Source: a virus. From it: 25,501 nt of DNA. The stretch is taken from positions 19,262-44,762 of IMG/VR virus record IMGVR_UViG_3300030104_003429. The stretch is one strand, 5' to 3'. A model generated the notes under the pieces. It was given only the letters and a program-made list of their open reading frames with translations, was not told the origin of the DNA and made no database searches. Of the stretch, positions 8,463-16,852 are shown one piece after another (positions within the stretch are counted from its first letter, which is position 1; every line of letters starts with the position of its first letter). Made by a program: the position numbers and the translations under genes.

Positions 8463-9573
8463 CTTGTTTGATTCCTCCAACGACATAAGACTCTACCTCC
8501 GTTTCTTGTGGTGCTACTTGAAGACCCTTAGAACTAATCCAATGTGTAGTCCAAGGTAATGGATTGTTTCTCATTGCAATATCATAGATAGGATCTAATC
8601 CTACTGCTCTCATTCTCTTATTAGCAATCCACTCAACATATTGTGAGAGAAGTTTCTCGTTTAATCCTATCATACTACCATCTTTAAAGAGATACTCTGC
8701 CCATTCCTTTTCCTGTTGAACTGCTTCCTTGAATGCATCTTCAAGCCATCCCTTTTCTTCATTAGCAATTTTAATCATGTCAGGGTCATCACCCTTCATC
8801 CAATTGTTTAAGATTGTTTGCGTGATGACAAGATGCTGATTTTCGTCTCTGGCGATGAGAGAGATAATTTTAGCGGATCCTTCCATAAGCTTGAGTTCGC
8901 CAAACGCAAACGAGCAAGCGAACGAGACATAGAATCGTATACCTTCGAGGATGTTGACATTAGCAACTGCTCTATAGAGATATCTTTTGAGGTCGTATGA
9001 TGTCCATTGTGAAGATGGCGATCCACTTGAACTCTGTGACCAGAGATTACCTGTACCCCATTCTTGAGCGTAGTTAATAAATTCATCGTATGCATGTGTA
9101 ATAGATTCTGCTCTTTTGAGAATCATCTCATCCCCTATTATAGTATCAAATACTTCAGATGGGTCGGAATATATGTTTTTGATGATATATGTATATGATC
9201 TGCTATGAATCATCTCCATAAGTTGCCATACATTCATGCATGCTTCTAGTTCTGGAAGAGAACAGTATGGTGCAAATGCCATACCAGGTGCTCTACCTTG
9301 TATAGAATCAAGCATTACCTGATACTTCAAGTTAGAAGTAAATATATGTTTCTGTTCTGGTCTCAATGTTTGATAGTCAGCACGATCTTTCTGTAGAGAT
9401 ACCTCTTCTGGTCTCCAGAAATATCCTAGTTGCTGCTGTGTTAGTTTGTCAAAGACAGGATACTTATATGAATCATATCTTTGTACTCCTAGAGGAGCAC
9501 CAAAGAACATTGGTTGTTTTTTAGTATCAACACTAGAAGTATTGAATACTGTCATACCTTTAGGTTCTGACAT
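8425..9573 (-). CDS. nrdB: class Ia ribonucleotide reductase small subunit (NrdB)
   Basis: 382 residues starting MSEPKGM at ATG 9573, 13 nt after the nrdA stop; a GTG at 9630 in the nrdA tail is rejected. Diiron ligands are all present by alignment to E. coli NrdB: D89, E120, H123, E210, E244 and H247, with radical Tyr Y127 (MIHSRSYTYI). Other conserved blocks are LKYQVMLDSIQGR, GIRFYVSFACSFAF and SLIARDENQHL. It stores the tyrosyl radical and, with NrdA, reduces ribonucleotides to supply dNTPs during infection. Length is normal for the family. Confidence 0.97.
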   Translation of the reverse strand: MSEPKGMTVFNTSSVDTKKQPMFFGAPLGVQRYDSYKYPVFDKLTQQQLGYFWRPEEVSLQKDRADYQTLRPEQKHIFTSNLKYQVMLDSIQGRAPGMAFAPYCSLPELEACMNVWQLMEMIHSRSYTYIIKNIYSDPSEVFDTIIGDEMILKRAESITHAYDEFINYAQEWGTGNLWSQSSSGSPSSQWTSYDLKRYLYRAVANVNILEGIRFYVSFACSFAFGELKLMEGSAKIISLIARDENQHLVITQTILNNWMKGDDPDMIKIANEEKGWLEDAFKEAVQQEKEWAEYLFKDGSMIGLNEKLLSQYVEWIANKRMRAVGLDPIYDIAMRNNPLPWTTHWISSKGLQVAPQETEVESYVVGGIKQDVKKDTFSGFKL

Positions 9574-9586
9574 TTTTTCGTTAGTT

Positions 9587-11884
9587 TTAAATTGCACAAG
9601 CGTCACACTCGGTAGTGGATTCAATCTCACTTAATAGTGATTCTAAACCCTGTTTTACTTCTTCAACTTCAACCTCGTCTGTCTTATTATCATATGTATT
9701 CTGATAGTAAGATGTTTTCCAACCATACTTATAGGTTGTTAACAAGTCATTTGCCATGACTGAGACAGGCACTTCATTATCAGGATAGTTGTCTGGATTG
9801 TATGACCAGTTGCCACTAATGGCTTGATCAAAGAACTTTTGCATAACAGCAACAATCTTAACATAACCATCATTACTTTTCATATCCCACAACAATGTGT
9901 AATGTTGTTTCAAAGACTGGTACGCTGGAACAATTTGCTTAAGCGGTCCTTTCTTTGATTTTTTAGTGGACAAATAATCTCTTGGTGGTTCTATTCCATT
10001 GGTTGCATTTGACACAACGGAACTACTCTCTGATGGCATCTGTGCCGACAAAGTTGAGTTCCGTAACCCATATTCTTTTATGTCATTCCTAAGAGTATCC
10101 CAATCATATCTCAATGTATTGGGTACAATCTCATCTATATCCTTTTTATATGTATCAATAGGAAGAATTCCATCAGCATACTTAGTCCTATCAAAATATC
10201 CACATGCACCTTTCTCTTTTGCAAGTTGATTTGATGCCTTCAAAAGATAGTATTGGAATGCTTCTGTCAAATCATGAACCATGTTATGTGCCTCTGCATC
10301 ATCATATGAAAGATGATGTTTAGCGAGGTAGTGTGCAAGACCAATATAACCAATCCCAAGAGACCTACGATTCTTAGTTGCAATCTCTGCTGCCTTGACA
10401 GGATAACCTTGGAAATCAATCAACGCATCTAATCCACGAACAGATAGGTCACATAATTCTTCCAGTTGATCAATATTTCTTAGAGTTCCTACATTTATAG
10501 CAGATAGTATACATAAAGCAATTTCACCATCACGATCATCTATGTGCTGTAGTGGTTTAGTAGGTAGTGTAATCTCCTGACAAAGGTTACTCATCTCTAC
10601 TTTGTCTTTGAATGAACTATGACTGTTACAATGATCTATATTCATGATATAGATACGACCTGTCTCTGCTCTCTCTTTGAGAAGACTTAGTATCAGTTCT
10701 TGAGCACTGATTTTTCTTGAGGGGATTGTTGGATCATTTTCGTAACGCTGATATAACTCATCAAACCTATCGGTCCCAAAACTCTCAAACAAGTTAGGAC
10801 AATCATGAGGGGAAAAAAGCGTGATTTCCTTACTTTCGATAAAACGCTCATAGAATAACCTGCTTAATTGAATACTGTAATCTAATTTTCTAACTCTATT
10901 ATCTTCTGTACCTTTATTGTTCTTAAGAACTAGGATGTCTTCGATTTCTTTGTGCCAGATTGGAAAATGGACAGTTGCTGATCCACCACGGATGCCGTTT
11001 TGAGTGCAGCATCTGACAGTGCTTTCAAACTTTTTGAGGAAAGGAACAACGCCTGTGTGCTGAACTTCACCGCCCCTGATTTTACTGTTGATTCCCCTGA
11101 TTCTACCAGCGTTGATACCAATACCAGCCCTTTGTGCGACATACTTACCAATGGCCATGTCAGAACTAAAAATACTATCCAAGGTGTCGTCAATATCAAC
11201 CAGAACGCAAGACGCATACTGCCGAATGGGTGTTCTAACTCCGCCCATGACTGGTGTTGGGATGTTGATTCTGTGCCTACTGATTGCTTCGTAGTATCTT
11301 TTGACATAATCGAGCCTTTTTTCTTTGGGATAATCTGAGAACATGGTAGCTGCTATCATCATGTACATGAACTGTGGAGTTTCATATACTTGACCAGTAC
11401 TACGGTCTTGAACTAAGTACTTGTCAACAACTTGGCGAAGTCCTGCGTATGTAAACAGGAAGTCACGGTCATGATCTATACATTTATCTAGTTCATCTAT
11501 CTCATCATCTGTATACTTTGTTACAATTTCCTTATCATATATACCTTTCATTATACACTTGGTAATATGATCTCCAAGACTAGGATGATCTTTGATCTTT
11601 GCATAAAGACTTTTCCTTAGACTAAAGAGCAATAGTCTAGCAGCAACAAACTGATAGTTAGGATTCTCTAGAGATATAAGATCACTAGAAGATTTGATAA
11701 GGATCTCTTGAATCTCTGCAGTTGTAATTCCATCATAGAATTGTAAACCAGATTGTATTTCTATCTGACTAGCAGAGACACCTGCAAGATCCTTGCATGC
11801 CTCTTCTACCATTACATGCATCTTATTAAGATCGAGAGGTTCGATGCTTCCAGACCTCTTCTTGACCTTAGTTCCGTTACTCAT
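9587..11884 (-). CDS. nrdA: class Ia ribonucleotide reductase large subunit (NrdA)
   Basis: 765 residues. Start at ATG 11884 overlaps the primase stop as ATGA. Catalytic residues are intact by alignment with E. coli NrdA: C226 and C458 (the redox pair), N433, C435 and E437 (MSNLCQE), Tyr pair Y726-Y727 (SYYQNT) and C-terminal shuttle cysteines C760/C763 (ECDACAI). Residues 1-95 form an ATP-cone-like domain (KVKKRSGSIEPLDLNKM), suggesting retained allosteric control. Length and sequence are close to E. coli class Ia over the whole protein. No glutaredoxin gene is visible here, so reducing power must come from elsewhere. Confidence 0.97.
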   Translation of the reverse strand: MSNGTKVKKRSGSIEPLDLNKMHVMVEEACKDLAGVSASQIEIQSGLQFYDGITTAEIQEILIKSSSDLISLENPNYQFVAARLLLFSLRKSLYAKIKDHPSLGDHITKCIMKGIYDKEIVTKYTDDEIDELDKCIDHDRDFLFTYAGLRQVVDKYLVQDRSTGQVYETPQFMYMMIAATMFSDYPKEKRLDYVKRYYEAISRHRINIPTPVMGGVRTPIRQYASCVLVDIDDTLDSIFSSDMAIGKYVAQRAGIGINAGRIRGINSKIRGGEVQHTGVVPFLKKFESTVRCCTQNGIRGGSATVHFPIWHKEIEDILVLKNNKGTEDNRVRKLDYSIQLSRLFYERFIESKEITLFSPHDCPNLFESFGTDRFDELYQRYENDPTIPSRKISAQELILSLLKERAETGRIYIMNIDHCNSHSSFKDKVEMSNLCQEITLPTKPLQHIDDRDGEIALCILSAINVGTLRNIDQLEELCDLSVRGLDALIDFQGYPVKAAEIATKNRRSLGIGYIGLAHYLAKHHLSYDDAEAHNMVHDLTEAFQYYLLKASNQLAKEKGACGYFDRTKYADGILPIDTYKKDIDEIVPNTLRYDWDTLRNDIKEYGLRNSTLSAQMPSESSSVVSNATNGIEPPRDYLSTKKSKKGPLKQIVPAYQSLKQHYTLLWDMKSNDGYVKIVAVMQKFFDQAISGNWSYNPDNYPDNEVPVSVMANDLLTTYKYGWKTSYYQNTYDNKTDEVEVEEVKQGLESLLSEIESTTECDACAI

Positions 11885-12861
11885 ACTTTTTTCCAAGTGT
11901 TGAATTTTACTTTTGCTTCTAAGTTTTGATATGTGTTTGATTCTAGCATGGGTATGATGTCATGTCCACTAAGAACCATATCGTTTATGTCCTTTTCAAC
12001 AAGAGACGAAGGCCATATCACTACCTTCTCTCCTCTATCGATGGTGTTTGAGATTCTTGTACAAATCTCACGATTCCTTGGCTCGTTATCATAAACCCAA
12101 ACAGGATCGCTAACACCCCACTTCCCAACATCACCGTCTGCACCGCACATAGCGATGCTATTTGGAATGAACGAACTGTCGAACGGTCCTTCTGTAATGA
12201 AGACTGGAGCATCTCTTCTGATGTTATCCAGTCCGTAGATTTTTGGTGCTTCATCATCTAACATTATAGTAATATATTTAACAGAGTTTGGACCTAGACT
12301 TCTGCCCTGAAATCCTACCAATTTTTTCTTATAAAAAAGTGGTATGACTATCCGAGGTTCTTCTCTTACATTTGATCCAAATGTCCGTTTTAATGAGTTC
12401 GTAAACTCACAAAATTTATCCGCATAATAGAATTTAGTAGGATCTATTTTTCTACTTTCAAGATATGTGCGGCCATGAACATTGTCCTTGCAGAACGGTA
12501 GATCTACCTTGGTATTAAATGTTGGCGATTCAAATTCTGTTACTTCTTTTGGTGCAGCAATAGCAGAGGCACCTTTCATACCAGCAAATCCACCTTTGAA
12601 CTTCTCCATAACAAATTTTTTATGGAGTGTAGTGTCTAACTGCTTAAGAAAATTGGCAAAAGAAAGCGAAGCACCACAGTTATGGCACTTGTAATTGGTA
12701 TTATTCTTTATTGAATAAAAATATCCTCTTGCTTTGTTCTTATGCTTTTGAGAATCTCCACAGATAGGACAACGAAAGTTGTACAAATCTGTTTTTACTT
12801 TTTTAAACTTGTCAAGACGAGCTGATAGAAGACTAATATATTTTGAGTCTATCAGATCCAT
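11881..12861 (-). CDS. 61: DNA primase (gp61-like)
   Basis: 326 residues (T4 gp61 is about 342). An N-terminal zinc-binding domain has C31/C34 (FRCPICGDSQKHKNK) and C59/C62 (YKCHNCGASLS). The C-terminal half carries the TOPRIM catalytic motifs: E224 (ITEGPFDSSF), D258xE260 (VYDNEPRN), and DINDM from about 291. It synthesises RNA primers for lagging-strand synthesis with gp41 helicase. Start at ATG 12861; an adjacent TTG is not needed. It overlaps the upstream coiled-coil gene by 29 nt and nrdA by ATGA, so primase and reductase are made from one transcript. Confidence 0.93.
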   Translation of the reverse strand: MDLIDSKYISLLSARLDKFKKVKTDLYNFRCPICGDSQKHKNKARGYFYSIKNNTNYKCHNCGASLSFANFLKQLDTTLHKKFVMEKFKGGFAGMKGASAIAAPKEVTEFESPTFNTKVDLPFCKDNVHGRTYLESRKIDPTKFYYADKFCEFTNSLKRTFGSNVREEPRIVIPLFYKKKLVGFQGRSLGPNSVKYITIMLDDEAPKIYGLDNIRRDAPVFITEGPFDSSFIPNSIAMCGADGDVGKWGVSDPVWVYDNEPRNREICTRISNTIDRGEKVVIWPSSLVEKDINDMVLSGHDIIPMLESNTYQNLEAKVKFNTWKKV

Positions 12862-13246
12862 CAAGGCGTACAGTTTCTTCTGTTATTATACTAACTTCCT
12901 GTCCATTAGTCAAGAAAGGTCTAATTATCTTTTGTCCGACTGGACTAACCAAGAAAGATATAACAGCAAGACCACCAAAAATAGTCCACATTTTCTTTTC
13001 CATGATCTTAAGACGGTCATCAACCATTCGTATATCCCTCTCGCATCCTTTCTTAATCTCATCTGTTTTTCTAGTTACTTCTCTATGAACACTATCAACC
13101 TTCTCAAATAAAACAGCATCAATCCTATCTTGCTTATCCAACTTTTCATTATGAACAGCAAGAAGTTGACCCATCTTGACAGAATTTTCCTGTAGGGTGT
13201 CAACAACTTTCTCAAGTCTTTCTAAAATAGCAGAATTTACATCCAT
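12833..13246 (-). CDS. coiled-coil protein with one membrane segment (XhlA-like arrangement)
   Basis: 137 residues. Residues 1-85 are a charged heptad-like helix (AILERLEKVVDTLQENSVKMGQL, DSVHREVTRKTDEIKK), then one hydrophobic segment at about 87-103 (WTIFGGLAVISFLVSPV) and a short polar tail. This resembles XhlA/haemolysin-type holin accessory proteins and other phage membrane-anchored coiled coils, but no family can be fixed by eye. It overlaps the gene before it by 10 nt and gp61 by 29 nt. A role in lysis or in membrane anchoring is possible; neither is shown. Confidence 0.65.
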   Translation of the reverse strand: MDVNSAILERLEKVVDTLQENSVKMGQLLAVHNEKLDKQDRIDAVLFEKVDSVHREVTRKTDEIKKGCERDIRMVDDRLKIMEKKMWTIFGGLAVISFLVSPVGQKIIRPFLTNGQEVSIITEETVRLDGSDRLKIY

Positions 13247-13446
13247 CGTTTTCTAGATCCTGAACCACCGTACAAATATCGCTTCATAGGTTTTTTGTCT
13301 TTTTTCTTTTTACCGAGACCTTTATCATAACCTGCGACTGGTCCTTTTGCATCTGCTTTAGATCCAAATCCACCACTCTGCCCGACTGCATTGCCGACCA
13401 TCTCTTCTTTAACAAGTTTAATGATCCTAGCAAGGCGACGATCCAT
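13237..13446 (-). CDS. small basic glycine-rich conserved phage protein (69 aa)
   Basis: 69 residues from ATG 13446, whose first base is shared with the upstream stop (TAATG); a TTG at 13473 would add nine residues but is less likely. It begins DRRLARIIKLVKEEM, followed by a Gly/Ala/Ser linker (VGQSGGFGSKADAKGPVAGYDKGLG) and a basic tail (KKKKDKKPMKRYLYGGSGSRKRWM). A similar layout recurs in cyanophage genomes as I recall it. Function unknown; likely late, lying downstream of the AATAAATA motif at 13843-13836. Confidence 0.6.
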   Translation of the reverse strand: MDRRLARIIKLVKEEMVGNAVGQSGGFGSKADAKGPVAGYDKGLGKKKKDKKPMKRYLYGGSGSRKRWM

Positions 13447-13817
13447 TAGATATCTCGTAATTGTTCTAGACAATAATTATCATCCACAATATTATTTAGT
13501 TCAGTAGAAGGATACTCAGGTATCCTACCAAGATAAGAGAGGAAACTCTTAGTGCAAGACCATAGTTCCTTATCGAGTTTGAAGAATAATAAAGGCACTC
13601 CTGCATCTCCAAAAACATTAAAAAGGACTATGAAATGATTAAGAATTAGATGAGTTCTTAGTTCTCCACTATTCTTATATCGTTTCAGTAGTCTTTTAAT
13701 GTATTTGATTCGTTTTAAATCATCATAAAAATCATCCTCAGTTACTGCCTGAGGATTTTCATAATTTTTTATAGCGAAGAGGAGATAGTTACTATCATTC
13801 AGTTCATCAAATCTCAT
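13446..13817 (-). CDS. conserved cyanophage protein, DUF7207-like (123 aa)
   Basis: 123 residues, with the recognisable block FYDDLKRIKYIKRLLKRYKNSGELRTHLILNHFIVLFNVFG at about residues 30-71. This pattern is common in T4-like cyanophages and related myoviruses, and I associate it with the DUF7207 family; function is unknown. All-helical prediction. A late-type motif lies 18 nt upstream of the ATG. Confidence 0.7.
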   Translation of the reverse strand: MRFDELNDSNYLLFAIKNYENPQAVTEDDFYDDLKRIKYIKRLLKRYKNSGELRTHLILNHFIVLFNVFGDAGVPLLFFKLDKELWSCTKSFLSYLGRIPEYPSTELNNIVDDNYCLEQLRDI

Positions 13818-13835
13818 AATAAAATGAAATAATTT

Positions 13836-13843
13836 TATTTATT
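13836..13843 (-). promoter_or_regulatory. T4-type late promoter motif AATAAATA
   Basis: Minus-strand AATAAATA (13843-13836) overlaps the TAA stop of the preceding virion gene and lies 18 nt upstream of the ATG at 13817. The spacing is shorter than at the other late motifs, so it is a weaker call. Confidence 0.5.
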
Positions 13844-14342
13844 CGTCAGTAGGATATGCAATACCGTTAGCACCTGTAGCAATACCAGACATAGCGACTA
13901 GAGTTTCAGATTTTACTCTGAGAGTACCATGCATATCAATGTATGTTTGTACACCAACCCATCCCTGATGTCCTACATGGTAGGAACCTGATGTCTCAGT
14001 TGATATACCATAGACTAGCGAATCATACTCTGATCGATCCTCCTGATATACACTATCTAGCACTGAACTCTTAGGAAGTTCACTGATATAATAGCTTGTT
14101 GCCGAGATACTTACTGCAGATAAACCTGCTGTAGTATCTATGGTTAGTATTCTGTCACTAGTTATACCTGTAACTACTGCATCGCCGTAATAAGTACCGA
14201 CTCCGCCTCTTGCTCCTACTCGGATTACCTGTCCGACAGTTACATCGGATGTAAAGGTAGTACCAGTACCTGTGACGGTTGTACCGTCAACTGCTACTGT
14301 ACCAAAAGTAGCAATGTTGTCATTGTTGCCCCACAGAGCCAT
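13839..14342 (-). CDS. virion structural protein, Gly/Thr-rich beta fold (167 aa)
   Basis: 167 residues, beginning MALWGNNDNIATFGTVAVDG, then a repeat-like beta region (TTVTGTGTTFTSDVTVGQVIRVG, GDAVVTGITSDRILTID) and the block HVGHQGWVGVQTYIDMHGTLRVKSETLVAMSGI. I recognise this from multi-copy structural or decoration proteins of T4-like cyanophages. A perfect TATAAATA late promoter lies 33 nt upstream, consistent with virion expression. Exact location in the particle cannot be told. Confidence 0.8.
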   Translation of the reverse strand: MALWGNNDNIATFGTVAVDGTTVTGTGTTFTSDVTVGQVIRVGARGGVGTYYGDAVVTGITSDRILTIDTTAGLSAVSISATSYYISELPKSSVLDSVYQEDRSEYDSLVYGISTETSGSYHVGHQGWVGVQTYIDMHGTLRVKSETLVAMSGIATGANGIAYPTDE

Positions 14343-14375
14343 GTTTCTACACCCGAACTACAATTTGCATACAAT

Positions 14376-14383
14376 TATTTATA
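14376..14383 (-). promoter_or_regulatory. T4-type late promoter TATAAATA (perfect)
   Basis: Minus-strand TATAAATA (14383-14376) lies in the 44-nt gap before the virion gene, 33 nt from its ATG. It matches the T4 late promoter consensus exactly and is the only one fully outside coding sequence. Confidence 0.75.
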
Positions 14384-14386
14384 AAC

Positions 14387-14578
14387 TCAAGACTCTAGTA
14401 GTGCTTTTTCTAGTGCTTCGACTAGTTGATCATCTACTTTATTGCCTGATTTAGCAGCAGCTTTCTTGAGTAATCCGATAACAAACACCTTTAGTTTGTC
14501 CTCTAGGTCCTCAGGAATTTTATCTACCGCTTTGTTAATAATATCAATAGCGATAGGGAGTAAAAATTTAGTGATCAT
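14387..14578 (-). CDS. small helical hypothetical protein (63 aa)
   Basis: 63 residues with a hydrophobic N-terminus (ITKFLLPIAIDIINKAVDKI) and amphipathic helices (EDLEDKLKVFVIGLLKKAAAKSG, VDDQLVEALEKALLES). There is no charged stop-transfer pattern, so it may be membrane-associated or a small helical bundle. It lies between two late-type genes; function not recognised. Confidence 0.6.
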   Translation of the reverse strand: MITKFLLPIAIDIINKAVDKIPEDLEDKLKVFVIGLLKKAAAKSGNKVDDQLVEALEKALLES

Positions 14579-14606
14579 GATTAATATAATATGCTATTAC
14601 TATATA

Positions 14607-15707
14607 TCAGTCATATTTTTTCTTACCACCAACCAGTCTACCCGATCCTTTTTTATCATAGAATTTAATACCATGCTTCTTCATATCTGAATACTGTGCG
14701 TCTTTAGTTTTTTTGTCTGTTTGTTTCTTTTTCACCCTATCCCTTGCTTGTTGTGCTGAACTAATAAAATCTCTATAACTGGTTAGTTCTTTTAATGCTA
14801 GTTTGTATCCTGCCTTGCTAACACCCCTAACTCTCTTTGCTGTCTTCTCATATCCTTTGTCTGCCTCCTTTCTTTTTCCTGCCATTCCTTTAATACTAGC
14901 ATCACTTGATCTTTTTGCAATATCTTTAGAACCTTTATCGATGTAACTTGCTAATGTATACTTACTTAGTTCATCGATGTAGTCTTCTTTATGGTATGTT
15001 GTCATTGCTTTTGCTTTCTGTTTGACTTTATCACGAATTGATGTAGCAACCATTTTTGCAACTGCTCGCTTTCCAAAAGGATTACTACTCCTTCCAAGAG
15101 GAACCTTTGTATCAGTCTTCATTGCAATCTCATTAACATACTCTTCTTTATTGTTGATATATGCTTTGTATGTAGGAGATTTTTTCTCTACTTTTTCACC
15201 TGATCTTCTCTTTGCTTTGTTACCAGCACCTCTATCAGAGTCTTTCCAGTCTCCAGAAACTTTTTTTCCTCTCAAATCTGTGTATGATTTATAACCTTTA
15301 CCACCCAACCTTTCATCTAAGTGTTGTTCACCAACATACTTTTGAATTTGAAGAGCATTCTTTCTCTTCTTTTCATCTCCTATCTCTTCTTTATTATAGT
15401 TCTTCCACGCAGTAGCATATGCTATTGACTTTTCATCTTTTGATAGTTTGCCATCTTTTTTATAAGATTTTTTAATATGTTTCACCATTCTCTCATGTTT
15501 TGCAGTAGGTGGTGCTTCCTCTTTCACATCTTTTTTGTGAGCACTGTCCTTCATCAAGTCACCATTTGGCATAACATGGTAACCTTTTGGTATTGGTTTG
15601 CACTTATGATCTGTTTTACAAAAGTATTCACCCTTCTTACAATTTTTTGCACTACCGTCATTGTGTTCCCATAGTGCTTCTTGTCGCCAGTTGGATAATT
15701 TTTTCAT
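14607..15707 (-). CDS. lysine-rich conserved cyanophage protein, probable virion/internal component (366 aa)
   Basis: 366 residues, about a fifth lysine. Blocks I recognise from T4-like cyanophages are KHIKKSYKKDGKLSKDEKSIAYATAWK (about 74-100), GDWKDSDRGAGNKAKRRSGEKVEKKSPTY, and a helical repeat-like area LSKYTLASYIDKGSKDIAKRSSDA..AGKRKEADKGYEKTAKRVRG. The N-terminus has a Cys group (CKKGEYFCKTDHKCKPIPKGYHVM) that could bind metal. The gene overlaps the upstream 125-aa frame by 4 nt (ATGA). Likely a late protein, perhaps packaged with DNA, but without enzymatic signatures; the virion role is inferred. Confidence 0.65.
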   Translation of the reverse strand: MKKLSNWRQEALWEHNDGSAKNCKKGEYFCKTDHKCKPIPKGYHVMPNGDLMKDSAHKKDVKEEAPPTAKHERMVKHIKKSYKKDGKLSKDEKSIAYATAWKNYNKEEIGDEKKRKNALQIQKYVGEQHLDERLGGKGYKSYTDLRGKKVSGDWKDSDRGAGNKAKRRSGEKVEKKSPTYKAYINNKEEYVNEIAMKTDTKVPLGRSSNPFGKRAVAKMVATSIRDKVKQKAKAMTTYHKEDYIDELSKYTLASYIDKGSKDIAKRSSDASIKGMAGKRKEADKGYEKTAKRVRGVSKAGYKLALKELTSYRDFISSAQQARDRVKKKQTDKKTKDAQYSDMKKHGIKFYDKKGSGRLVGGKKKYD

Positions 15708-16081
15708 TTTTTATTCCTCATGATAGCACCTTTACCATGTTTCTTTTCAATATCTTTCTTCACAATATCAAGTGCAGTAGCACCTTTACCATACTTTTTC
15801 TCTGCTTCTTTTTGGTAAACAGTCTTACCTTTAGGTCGTTTACTAGGTGTGTAAGATCTTTCTCTTGTTTCTTTTGACCTATGATCTATACCTCTTTCAG
15901 CCATACGATCTTTATAATGATCATATCCTTCTTCTGGAATGTATTCTTCTCTCTTATATGCTGGAACCTTTGCTCCCTTTACACCTCTTCTTGCTTTGTG
16001 TTCTTCTCTACGCTTCTCAATAGTCTTTCCTCTTTTACCACTGGGATCAAACATGCCAGGATCATCATGACCAGGACCCAT
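15704..16081 (-). CDS. basic late protein, likely C-terminal half of a frame-split gene
   Basis: From ATG 16081 the frame gives 125 residues (RGKTIEKRREEHKARRGVKGAKVPAYK..., ending GKGAIMRNKK). The same frame is open back to 16168 and encodes protein-like sequence without a start (NLGEAKVDKGRSDYGKASIRNYRR) directly after an A11 run. As I remember it, this stretch is conserved in cyanophage homologues, where it continues a longer lysine-rich protein. Removing one A would fuse it to the 232-aa frame ending at 16143. So this is either half of a gene broken by an indel or sequencing error, or the product of frameshifting. An independent start at 16081 has only a weak upstream purine tract. Confidence 0.6.
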   Translation of the reverse strand: MGPGHDDPGMFDPSGKRGKTIEKRREEHKARRGVKGAKVPAYKREEYIPEEGYDHYKDRMAERGIDHRSKETRERSYTPSKRPKGKTVYQKEAEKKYGKGATALDIVKKDIEKKHGKGAIMRNKK

Positions 16082-16142
16082 TCTTCTATAATTTCTTATA
16101 GATGCTTTACCATAGTCAGATCTACCTTTATCTACTTTTGCT

Positions 16143-16841
16143 TCACCTAGATTTTTTTTTTTCGTACATTAACCATGTACTTTCGGTTAATGCTGCTTTG
16201 GGATTATACGATTCCATGCCTTGTTTTCGCATGAATTCTTTAAATGCTGGAGAGTTAATCCCTCTTTTCGGATCTCGCATCCTTGCTGCCTTGGATCTCT
16301 CTCTATATGGTTTATCAGATTCGTCTGGATCTTTTTGTGACTCAGGATTTCTCATTGCACGGTAGTTTTCCTGTGCTAACTGTGCAATTCCTTCTTCCAT
16401 TTCTGCAGCATATTCTTCTTCTTTCATATGATCTGCTGCTTTATATAAAGGTTTACCTGTCAGTTTACTCTTCATACCTTTCTTATAATTCTGGTATGCT
16501 GGTGTATTACCTTTCTTGTCAGCATTAGTAACAGTCATTTGCTCAGTTGTTAACTGTGCAATTTCTTCCTCAAGAGTTGGATTAATTGTAATTGTATTCT
16601 TTACGCTCTTCTCTTTAATAGTTGTTTCTTTTTCGTCAGAAGTTGTAGCGTCACCAGACTTGTACATCTTAGTTGCTTCTTTTCTCTCTTGAAGATCATG
16701 AGCAATCTTCTCAGCAACCTCTCTGCGTAATTTTTCAACAGCAGTTTCCTCTACAATCGGTTCATCGATTGTGGATTCAGTAAAGACACTCTGAATAGTA
16801 TTCAGTATTAATGCCTTAGCAGTTTCGTCAATGTTACTCAT
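16143..16841 (-). CDS. conserved late protein, likely N-terminal half of a frame-split gene (232 aa)
   Basis: 232 residues. The N-terminus is helical (MSNIDETAKALILNTIQSVFTESTIDE, VEKLRREVAEKIAHDLQERKEATKMYK). The middle is acidic/Thr-rich and the last third has blocks known from cyanophage proteins (GNTPAYQNYKKGMK, AMRNPESQKDPDESDKPYRERSKAARMRDPKRGINSPAFKEFMRKQGM). It ends just after an 11-A run with YEKKKSR, while the +1 frame continues the conserved sequence. A TATAAATA late promoter (16880-16873) lies 31 nt upstream. A virion or head-internal role is inferred from promoter type and family memory. Confidence 0.65.
   Translation of the reverse strand: MSNIDETAKALILNTIQSVFTESTIDEPIVEETAVEKLRREVAEKIAHDLQERKEATKMYKSGDATTSDEKETTIKEKSVKNTITINPTLEEEIAQLTTEQMTVTNADKKGNTPAYQNYKKGMKSKLTGKPLYKAADHMKEEEYAAEMEEGIAQLAQENYRAMRNPESQKDPDESDKPYRERSKAARMRDPKRGINSPAFKEFMRKQGMESYNPKAALTESTWLMYEKKKSR
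16152..16162 (-). other. A11 homopolymer at a frame break
   Basis: Eleven consecutive A residues on the minus strand (T on the plus) end the 232-aa frame four codons later and lie at the entry to the next open frame. With ten A the two frames become one continuous protein across GEAKVDKGRSDYGKA. It is the site of an indel error, a mutation, or slippage. Confidence 0.8.
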
Positions 16842-16852
16842 CGAAGCTTTCT

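Noticed and set aside
9574-9630. GTG start at 9630 giving NrdB 19 extra residues
   Set aside because: It would begin inside the nrdA tail, while ATG 9573 is just after the nrdA stop and gives the normal N-terminus.
10242-10270. TTGACA inside nrdA as promoter
   Set aside because: No acceptable -10 sequence occurs at 16-18 nt spacing.
11000-11338. Plus-strand open frame opposite nrdA (112 aa), plus similar frames at 5154-5345, 6070-6345, 13088-12779, 15022-15294, 20007-20318 and 25049-25492
   Set aside because: Each lies opposite a well-supported minus-strand gene with conserved motifs and shows no ribosome site or recognisable protein pattern, so they are shadows.
13818-13839. AT-only inverted repeat (8-bp stem AATAAAAT, 6-nt loop) near the 13839 gene end as a terminator
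   Set aside because: The stem has no G or C, no clear U-run context, and AT-rich DNA makes such repeats common; it also overlaps a late promoter motif.
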